Assembly (NCBI GenBank): GCA_020465985.1
Contig: JAANYP010006422.1
Span: 1 to 64,000 of the forward strand
Reading direction: 5' to 3'
Length of the DNA: 64,000 bases
Source: Centrapalus pauciflorus
Lineage: Eukaryota; Streptophyta; Magnoliopsida; Asterales; Asteraceae
In this document: one piece after another, positions 22,990-33,400 of the stretch
How positions within the stretch are numbered: position 1 is the first letter of the stretch
Layout: every line of letters begins with the position of its first letter
Notes under the pieces: generated by a model
Told to the model about the DNA's origin: nothing
The model's database searches: none
What the model saw: only the letters and a program-made list of their open reading frames with translations
Program-made: the position numbers and the translations under genes

Positions 22990-24270
22990 AAATCTTAAAA
23001 GGAGTTAAAATGAGTAAATTGTGCCTTGGAATGTTCTACTATTGATAAAACTCATTACGCATGTAGGTAATCCTCTCAAGTAAAAGTCTGGCAGATTTGA
23101 GCGCAATCGGAGAAGATTTATAGAAAGCCAAGCGCAGACTGGGGCGCAGCCCTGCTCCCCAACCGAGTGCTCAACAGAATGATTTATTCTGCCAAAATAC
23201 GCGATTTTAGACCCAAGCGCAGGGCGGGGCGCAGGCCTGCGCCCACGGCTGCGCCCAACCCATAAAATATTAATTTCGTGATTTTTAGGGTTTTTCAGAG
23301 CTGCCTATATATATGACAAGCTTCCAGACGAAAAAAGACACATATTTTGAGGAGAAATTGAAGAGAAAAGAGGAAGAAAAGTCCAGATTCATCCATCGCG
23401 ATGTAGTCTGCGCGAAACCAACGGCGAAAGGTTTGGGGTTTGGTTCCTTCTACGCTCCATCTTTCCCCCATCAATCCAACAACTACGAAGGTTGTTCCTG
23501 ACAAGTTCAATGTTTCGTACGCGTTGGTTGATGATTATCACGCTATTATCATTCAAGGGTTTGTTTATTATTTAAGTATTTATGTTTTTCGTTGATTTAT
23601 TATTGTAACGAACGATATGTTTTATTAGTTTTCTGTGTGATTATTATTTAAAGATATTGTTCCGTTCGCTTCTATTTATATCTTTATCGTAAGACGCGTC
23701 GTAGCCGTGTTACATGCCGTGCCGAGCTCATTAGATTAGGAGTTAAGACGGACTGTGAACATGACACGATTCGTGCCCAAAATACGGATTGCGATAGATG
23801 TGATTGTCATAACTATGTCTATGTGGTTAGGTTACAAAGATAATTAATCGGAATCATAAATAATTAAATAATTAGCAACCTTAGATCAATTATCCATAAT
23901 TCCACCCAAACCTTAAACCCGAAGTCGTTGGCGTTCTTATTTTCTTTAAGTTTTCTTAACAAAGCTATAATTAATTTTCCAACGTTCCTCTCAATTGCTT
24001 CCTTCCTTCAATTAGTTTAATAATTAGTTTTTATTATTAGTTAATAACTATCGTAGAATATTATTGATAACCACATGCTCCCTGAGGAGACGATCCCACT
24101 TACCCTAGCTATAAGTTAAGGTGATTGGTGTTTTTATAAATTATTTTTGAACGCTTTACGACGAGCGGATATCAAAGACATACCAAAGTGGCCGAAACCC
24201 GTTTCAGCCGTTACTATACATTGTGAGGGATGATTGGAATGTGTTTTCGATCGATCTCTCATTCATGTGG
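22990..24270 (+). other. foreign promoter-like tail within copia 1 (copy B of the GC-palindrome repeat)
   Basis: 23105-23320 repeats, in order, the motifs of the minus-strand copy at 6035-6250: GGGGCGCAGCCCTGC, GAGTGCTCAACAGAA, GGGCGCAGGCCTGCGCCC, TAGGGTTTTTC and a TATA box CCTATATATATGAC (23303-23316). Further on, CTCCCTGAGGAGACGATCCC (near 24076) resembles words near the ends of plant Ty3-type LTRs. I infer that a piece of another LTR element was captured into the 3' end of copia 1. Confidence 0.55.
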
Positions 24271-24275
24271 GGGAT

Positions 24276-25457
24276 TGTTGGAAAAAAGTGTAAATTTTTC
24301 AAAGGAAAAGTGTATTTTTCATGTTTTTGGACCAAATATAATTATATATAATTGTGATATATATAATGAATATTTTGTGGGTTTGTATTCTCCTTGAAGA
24401 GAGGATTCCAACGATATAAAGAACGTCCAAAACGGAGCTAAGATGAATGAGATATCGATGCTCAAAGATTGGTGTTTGGAATGATTGAAACTTCTTCTAA
24501 GTGGGTGAAGAGAGTCCCACATAGGAAGGAAGATGAAACCAAAGTGGGTTTATAAGGAGGAGTGTTCAAAGCCATGGCAAGATTGTTTGTGGTTTTACTC
24601 CAATGCCTACCCGCGCGCAGGGGGGGGGGGGTGCAAATCTTGGACCCCGAAGGCTAAAATCCACTGAACTCGTGTACGCCAGCACCTGCGGACACGAATG
24701 CAGCTCCGTGAGAGCAGGTTGCGTGAAGGACAGGCTCAAGCTGTTCGGGTCAAACCTGTGAGCAGGTTTCGGCCAAGGCTGGTCAGCAGCAGCGTGAGGC
24801 TCAAGCTGTTCGGCCAACCTTGATCAGCAACTTCAGGCCCAAGCTGTCCGGCGAGCAGGTTTCGTACCAGAACTCATAATTAAATCAGCGGCTGACTAAT
24901 TTAATGAGCTGTTACTATTTGGTTTCAACACATAATTACTCATGATTAATTGACAATAAACTTTGTAATAATGGAGTATTACAAAACGGTTTTTGTAATT
25001 AAGAAGATGATTAATTTTGTTGTTTCAACTCAAATTTCCTATAAAATAATAGGAGATTCAACACACCAAATTACTTAAAAAATATTCTGGAAACACTTGA
25101 GATATTTGAAAGCTTTTACACTTTAACGGCAAGACGTTGCTGCTTCCAAGAACGAAGATCACTTTGAATTCACGTGTTCTTTCAGGCAAGTTGGTTACCT
25201 CCGGCAGTACACGCTGCTTTGGCTGTTGTACCCTGGGAAACAGACTTCGAATCTGTTTTAAGGGAATCGTGTCAAACACGAGACTCAGCCTTTATTTTCC
25301 GTATTGTAATTTACTTTCCGTATTATTATTTCTTTTATTTGTAATTTTAATTTCTGTACTTTATTTATTTCCGTGTATTGTGATTTCATTTCTTGAATTG
25401 TAATTCGTAATACATTTCTTATATTTTATAATTGGTATCGGGCACAATATCCCTACA
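24276..25457 (+). repeat. 3' LTR of copia 1
   Basis: 1182 bp, nearly identical to the 5' LTR apart from the two missing blocks and a longer G-run (near 24620). It ends CCCTACA, followed by the TCATA duplication. Confidence 0.9.
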
Positions 25458-25462
25458 TCATA

Positions 25463-27463
25463 AACACGAAAATACCAAGTGTTATCATGTAGAAATGTAA
25501 GTACTTAAATTTTTTCCACTGTTATTAATGTGTTTGGTGTGAGGGGTAAATGATAGTTTTTAGTATTGATTAAGAATATAGATTGGAACTTAATTTGTGT
25601 ATGGATTGTAATCTAATTCATGTATGAGTTGGTAGGAATGTTATATTTCTATGAAAAAAGAATTTAGTGGTATCTAAATAAAATTTAACTCTTACTTTTT
25701 GTTATCAAATATTACTAACAAGCTAAATCTAAATTACAATTCTTTCGAATTCCATTTCCTGAACCAAACGATAGGGTTTAAAATTGATGGAATTTGAATA
25801 TGCAATGGGCAAGAGGGTATCTAAAAAGTCTGAGGTTAGGAGATTGTAGAATGCTAAACGAGTTTATATTCTTTTCTAGATCACTTTTTTTCCAAACATG
25901 ATAGGAAAGGTATTTTTAAATCCAAATCCTTCAAACCAAACACTGCCTAATTAAGGGTTTCCTTTTGAACAGCTAACAGATAATCTAAGATCGCTATATC
26001 TGATTAAAACTTAATTTGTATCCATGCATAGATGTGGGTACTGTTGCAGCGATCTTTCGCTTCTAACTTCTAAGGGTGTTTACATTAATTGTTTCACTGA
26101 ACAATGAGTTAGCTAGTCAAGAACATGCATAACTAAAATGTAACTTTTCATGATTTATGTATGCTGTATGATATTGAACCATAAAAATGATTCCGTCTCA
26201 AATATACTGCATGCTCGATCATGTAATCTTGTTAAGGCGGTTGATACCTGTGTTAAACTGTTCTCCATCAGAGCTCCATTGTTTAATAATTGAAATAAGC
26301 ATTGCTAGCTTCTGTAAGATGACTTGCAGTCTTGGACATCTTCAACACATCTTGCAGTGAGATTATATTATCGATCTTCTGAACTTAAGTTGTCAGTATC
26401 GCTTGATGCCTCAAAACTTAAACCTGGTGATAAAGTTGGAAGTCAATGCATCAGGTATGGATTACTGGTTTTTCCCCATGATATATATGAATAAGAAGAA
26501 TTGTTCCGCTTATTCTTGAAGCTTATTTTGCTGCCAAAATGTTTTTGATATTTCAGTGGAACGGAAAATAAGAGATCAACACGTTATTAAGTGTACAGAT
26601 TGATATAAAGGTTTATTGCAGCTTGAGCTTGAAATCCTTATCAAATGCTGCTAGCCGTTGAGATCTAGCTATGATAAATGTTCTTCAAGAACTGTCAGTC
26701 AGTTTGGAACCTTGTGATCGAGAGTCCTTTGAGATATCCTGTGGAGACACCAAACATTTTAGTATTTGATCCCTGTATGATCAGAAATTGTATAATACTC
26801 ACATTGTGTATCCCAAATCTAGAATCCACATTTGAAATTTTGTGCCTAGAATGATGATTTGTAGGAAAGAAAAGACTAATGACCACATTAACAGAAAAAG
26901 AGTACATATACAAGTGATACGATAGAAGATTTTTGTAGCGAATATAAGAACACTCATACCTCTTCATGTTATTTAGCATCTGCTTCTGATCGGTCATAGA
27001 GTTCTGAATATCACAAGTTGTATTCTTAGATGGGCATACTTAATTACTTCAACTAATTCTTTCTTCTTTCTTTTATCTGCTTCTCTTGAGACTAGATGTT
27101 TTCTTAACTTCGATTCCAGAATTTTCGGTAAGAAAATGAAGGCGATGATTCCTCGATGACGCAAAAAGCAAGAAAAGTTTCAATGAAGAGAAAGACATAT
27201 ACTTAGCTGCATGTAAGCATAAATTTTCAAACTTTCAACTCTTTCATGAATGCCAACAACAAGATTGACTTGGTTAATTAACCATATTTACAACTCCATC
27301 TCTGCATTTGCTTTCTTATATATTCATCCTAATCCTAACTAAGAAAATGAACAGAAATCTATGCAGATAGAGATGCTAATTATCAGTCTCACCCCACCCT
27401 CCATTGTATACAGAAATTGAAAATTTTCCATTTGATTCTACATTCTCTTAAATTTTAAAATTT
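25463..27463. other. unassigned region between copia 1 and the CPK gene
   Basis: 25676-25950 holds AACCAAACGATAGGG and CAAACCAAACACTGCC, ends typical of a Tourist-like MITE, but its boundaries are unclear. 26390-26455 and 26555-26640 have exon-like pieces with AG and GT edges on the plus strand, without a recognisable protein. The CPK 3' UTR should extend below 27464 on the minus strand. Confidence 0.35.
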
Positions 27464-30400
27464 TCAACGGCCCTCGCCGCCTAACTGTAATGAACCATCC
27501 TTCATTAACTTCGAACTAAGACTGTTGAATTGTTCTCGCGAATATTGCCTTGAGGCTTTTCTCCAATCTGTACCAGACCTCATCATTGCAACGAATTCAT
27601 CGTAGCTGATGCGTCCGTCCTGATAATTATTAATTGATCAAAGGTGACTATAGATGACTAACTAATGTATGCAATGTGGGAATTAGCACGCGCTGAAAAC
27701 AAACCTTATCTGTGTCAACATCATGCATAATCGCGTTGAGTACATCGTCACTGGTGATGTCACCTTCATCACTTAGTGCGTGACAAAGCTCTTCGACTTC
27801 TATATAGCCGTTGTTGTCTTTATCAAAGAAGTTAAAGGCTTTGTGTAGGTGTTCATCGTTTGCCATTCTCTTAAGATGCAGTGTGACAGCAACAAACTCC
27901 CCGAAGTTCAGGGATCCATCCCTATCAACATCAGCCTACAAATTCATGAAGGTTAATTTGGAGAATGAAGTTGATTATACTATACAAAATCTTATTTTGC
28001 ATTGTCTGAATAAAGTAAAGGACAAATATCAATTGTTAAGATGTATGAATGAATGATGATACTTACGGATTCCATCAAGATTTGAAGATCTGCATCAGTT
28101 ATTTGATGGCCAAGTTTATGTAAACCGATACGCAGTTCTTCAAGGTTTATCTTGCCTTTGTTGCCTGTGTCTATCATACGGAATTCCTCCTTTATTCCAG
28201 CCATTTCCTCGACTGATAAATGCTCCGCCACCACCTGTATATATTAGCATCTATAACTACAAAAGGATCTACCTTTATAATTATGTCAATAATGAATGGA
28301 TTATAAATCATACCCTCAAAGCTTTTTTCTTGAGTTTGTTCATTACAGAGAACTGTTTAAGCCTCGACTTAACAACTTCACCCAATGGAACATTCGGAGC
28401 CTTCTTTGAATTCAATAACCAGGGGTGTTCTGCAATTGCAATATGAATGCAGCAAAGACAACGAAAGTAAATTAGACAGCCCGTAATAGAAGAAAACATA
28501 TTTCTGAATAAAACAGTACCTATATAATAACATTACCAAGAACTCGTTGAGCTGTAAGCCGGCGTTTTGGATCTGGGTCAAGCATTCTTTTCACAAGATC
28601 CTTTGCGTTATCCGAAATTTTAGGCCATGGATCTCTCTTAAAATTAATCACCGAGCGAATAATGGCTTGTGCTACTCCTTGTTCGGTTTCTATAGGGTAT
28701 ATGCATTAATATGAGTGATGATTGAAGAAAGTTCAAGTTTTAGTAATCTATTTGTTGAATAAATGCTTCAAAATATGGTGGTTAATTGCTTTAAATTTGA
28801 TGGTTAAAGTTTGTGTCTTTTGAGTTGTTTTTTATGTTTCATTTGTTGACAATTAAACTTGTGTTAATTGTTAGCTTTAATGTTCTTCATTATTAGATAG
28901 TAAAGGGTTTGTAAGTTATTTTGATCTTTCATTGGTATTGGAGTTACTTTGTAAGCCTATATATATAGGTTGCATTTCTATTTATCCAATATATGCATTA
29001 GTATTTTCCTTCATTAAAAATTGTTCTTTCATCTTTGTTGAAATTTTGTCCCCCAACAAAGTGGTATCAGAGCTTTGAGAAAAATTTAGGCACAAGCAGT
29101 CTTTTTTTTCTTTGATTTCTCAATACCAGGTTCAAGGTCTAGAGCAAACATTTTTTTCCCATGGCAGCTAATAGCACCAACATAAATTCGCAGTCCATAA
29201 TCCCAATTTTTAAAGGACAGAATTATCATTTTTGGAGTTTGAAAATGAAGACTCTTTTCAGATCGCAAGAGCTATGGGAGTTAGTAGAGCAAGGTTTTGA
29301 CGAGGCAGCAGGGAGTCAAGCCGGAGAAAATGATACTCGTTTACGGGAGACTCGCAAGAAAGATGCTAAAGCATTAGTTCTCATCCAGCAGGCTCTTGCT
29401 GATGAGATTTTCCCAAGAATTGCAGCGGCGACTACTTCGAAACAGGCATGGGAGATTCTTCAGACAGAATTTTTGGGTGACAAGAATGTAATTGCTGTGA
29501 AGTTGCAAACTCTTCGACGTGATTTCGAAAATCTTGGCATGAAGGAGAAAGAAACGGTTCAAGATTACATGTCAAGAGTTTCTGGAATTGTCAACCACAT
29601 GAAGATGTATGGTGATGCGGTAAGTAATCAAACTGTTGTTTGCAAAGTTTTGAGAAGTCTAACGTCTAAATTTGATCATGTGGTTGCGGCAATTGAAGAA
29701 TCAAAGGACTTATCTACTTACACTTTTGATGAATTGATGAGTTCTTTGATAGCACATGAAGATAGGTTGAACAGGTCACCAGAAAAAGTTGAGGATAAGG
29801 CATTTCAAGTAAAAGGAAAAACCAACTACTCTGGAAATGTTGGGCACAACAGAGGTGGTTTCCATGGGCGAGGCCGTGGCAGAGGTCGAGGAAGAAATCA
29901 AGGTGATCAAAGGCAACATAAGAGCACTTTGCAATGTCGTCATTGTAAAAAAATTGGTCACACTGAACCGTACTGCTGGATTAAACAAAAGGAAGAACAA
30001 AAACATGCTCAGTTTACCGAGCATGTTCAAGAGGAAGGAAATCTATTTATGGCTCAATCGTCTATGGGTCATGTTCGAAATGATGTGTGGTTCATAGATA
30101 GTGGTTGCTCCAACCACATGTGTGGTGTTAAGGAAATGTTCAAGGAGCTTGATGAATCACAAAAATCTGAGGTGAGGCTTGGCAATGACAAACCGATGAA
30201 AGTTGAAGGAAGAGGTACCGTTGCTATTCAAATCTCACATGCTAGTACAAAGCTTTTGCATGATGTGCAATTTGTTCCTTGTCTTGCACATAATCTTTTA
30301 AGTGTAGGACAACTATTGACTAGTGGATTAAGTGTTTTATTTGATCATAATTCATGTTGCATTCATGATAAAAACACTGGAAAAAATCTTTTTGAAGTTC

Positions 30401-33400
30401 AGATGACCACAAACAGGATGTTTCCACTTGAAGTTTCTCGTGAATATGAAAAAAAATGCTATGGTAGCCAAAGAAATTTCAGAGGCAGATTTGTGGCATT
30501 TGCGATATGGTCATTTAAATATGAAAGGCTTGAGGTTGCTAACTCAAAAGGATATGGTGGTTGGTTTGCCTGTTATTAACGATCTTCACTTTTGCGAGGG
30601 ATGTGTATATGGAAAACAAAGCAGGGTAACATTTCCTGTAGGCAAAGCTTGGAGGGCCAATGATTGTCTTGAACTTGTGCATGCTGATCTTTGCGGTCCA
30701 ATGAAAACCGAGTCACTTGGCGGGAGTCGATATTTTCTACTCTTTACCGATGACTATAGTCGTATGAGTTGGATCTATTTCTTGAAATTCAAATCAGAAA
30801 CTTTTGAAAGTTTCAAGAAATTTAAGGCAATGGTGGAGAAACAAAGCAACAAAAGTCTTAAAGTTCTTCGAACGGATCGTGGCGGTGAATTTTTAACTAA
30901 TGATTTTGTTTCCTTTTGTGATGAATATGGTATACGCAGGGAACTAACAGCCCCGTATAGTCCACAACAAAATGGTGTTGCGGAGAGGAAAAATCGCACG
31001 GTGGTGGAGATGGCGAGAAGTATGTTAAATACGAGAGGGCTTCCAAATCAATTTTGGGGAGAAGCGGTTGCAACATCGATCTACTTGCTGAATATTTCCC
31101 CAACGAAGGCGGTTCAAAATCGAACTCCTTTTGAAGCTTGGATGGGTAGGAAGCCTCAAGTAAGCCATTTAAAGATCTTTGGATGTGTAGCTTATGCTTT
31201 GGTTAACATTCGTTCAAAGCTTGACGAAAAATCACAAAAATGCATTTTTGTTGGCTATAGTTCTCAATCCAAAGCATATAGACTCTATAATCCTGTTAGT
31301 GGCAAAGTTATTATTAGCAGGGATGTAAAGTTTAATGAAGAGGAAGGATGGTTATGGGAGAAAAATGATGTTCACAAAGAAGTTCCAGTACCAAATGAAG
31401 AAGTTTCAACAGCAGCTTCACCAACAGGTTCTCCAATTTCATCACCTTCCCATAACATTTCAACTCCAAATAATAGTGGTCCTTCGTCACCAACAAGCTC
31501 TCAGCCCCCATCTGGATATGATCATACACCAAAGAAGTTTCGATCTCTCGAAGAAATTTATGAAAGTTGTGACTTTGCTTTGTATGTGTCGGAACCAAAG
31601 TATTTTGAAGATGCTGTTGAAAGTGAAGTATGGGAAGCGGCAATGTTGGAAGAAATGAGGGCAATTGAGCGCAATCAAACATGGGAATTGGTAAATCTTC
31701 CGGATGGCAAGACTCCTATTGGACTTAAGTGGGTATTCAAAGTAAAATACCATGCTGATGGATCAATACAGAAGTACAAAGCAAGGCTTGTTGCAAAGGG
31801 GTATGCACAACACCCGGGCATTGATTTCAATGAAATGTTCTCACCGGTTGCAAGGTTTGAAACGGTAAGAACTCTTTTATGTCTTGCTGCAAAAAAAGGT
31901 GTGTCAATTTATCAATTGGACGTAAAATCTGCATTTTTAAATGGAGAACTAGAAGAAGAAGTTTATGTGCTTCAGCCCGAAGGCTTTGTTAAAGGTGATG
32001 GCCAACAAGTGTATAAGCTTAAGAAGGCGCTTTATGGCTTGAAACAAGCTCCACGAGCTTGGTACAAGAAGATTGACTCGTATTTTTTGGAGAATGGGTT
32101 TGTTAGAAGTGAGAATGAACCCACACTGTATGTGAAGAATACTAACAATGGAGATTTCTTACTGGTGTGTATTTATGTTGATGATATGATCTATTTTGGT
32201 TCTAACGAAACTTTAGTTGCTGATTTTAAGACATGCATGATGAAGAAGTTTGAGATGACAGATTTAGGAGTGTTGAAATACTTTCTTGGTCTTGAAGTGA
32301 AGCAGGTCCAAGATGGCATTTTTGTGTCACAAACAAAATATGCAAAAGACATGTTGCACAGGTTTGGAATGCAGAATAGTAAAGCGGCAGCTACACCCAT
32401 GAATACTAATGAAAAATTTCAACTTGAAGATGGGACAGAAGCTGCTGATCCGAGCTATTACAAAAGCCTAATTGGTGGGTTGAATTATCTAACACACACT
32501 CGTCCTGATATTATGTATTCGGTTAGTGTTTTGTCTAGATACATGCATAGTCCTACCATGCAACACCTTGGAGCAGCGAAAAGGGTGCTTCGTTACATTG
32601 TTGGAACCTTTGATTTTGGTGTTTGGTACTCTAAGGATGCATCTACTATCTTATATGGGTACAGTGATAGTGACTGGGCAGGTTGTATTGATGATCGAAA
32701 AAGCACATCCGGTCATGTTTTCAGCTTAGGATCTGGTGCAATCTCATGGAGCTCCAAGAAGCAAGATGTTGTTGCATTATCAACATCCGAGGCAGAGTAT
32801 ATTGCTGTCACTTCTGCAGCTTGTCAAGCTATCTGGTTGCGAAAGTTGTTGCGTGATGTTTTCAACAAACAAGATGGTGCAACGAAGATACTTTGCGACA
32901 ACAAAGCAACTATTGCAATGACTAAAAATCCAACCTTTCATAGTCGGACTAAACACATTGATATCCGATATCATTACATTCGCAAACTCACGGCTCAAGG
33001 AGATATTGAACTCAAGTTCTGTCCAACCAATGATCAAGTAGCTGATGTTTTTACCAAGGCACTTTCGGAGGCAAAACATAATCATTTTCGAAGGATGCTC
33101 GGAGTCAACAATTTTGAAGCAAGGGGGTGTGTTGAATAAATGCTTCAAAATATGGTGGTTAATTGCTTTAAATTTGATGGTTAAAGTTTGTGTCTTTTGA
33201 GTTGTTTTTTATGTTTCATTTGTTGACAATTAAACTTGTGTTAATTGTTAGCTTTAATGTTCTTCATTATTAGATAGTAAAGGGTTTGTAAGTTATTTTG
33301 ATCTTTCATTGGTATTGGAGTTACTTTGTAAGCCTATATATATAGGTTGCATTTCTATTTATCCAATATATGCATTAGTATTTTCCTTCATTAAAAATTG

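Larger units (their letters stand above)
17821..25457 (+). mobile_element. Ty1/copia retrotransposon 1, Gag-less, full-length ends
   Basis: The two LTRs (17821-19056, 24276-25457) begin TGTTGG and end TACA. The 5-bp target duplication TCATA sits at 17816-17820 and 25458-25462. The order protease, integrase, RT, RNase H defines Ty1/copia. The LTRs differ only by two short extra blocks in the 5' LTR, a G-run length change and a few substitutions, so the insertion is young. The coding region has no Gag and a shortened RNase H; 842 bp of repeat-rich leader and about 1.4 kb of non-coding tail fill the rest. A purine-rich tract GTGGGGGAT precedes the 3' LTR. Confidence 0.93.
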
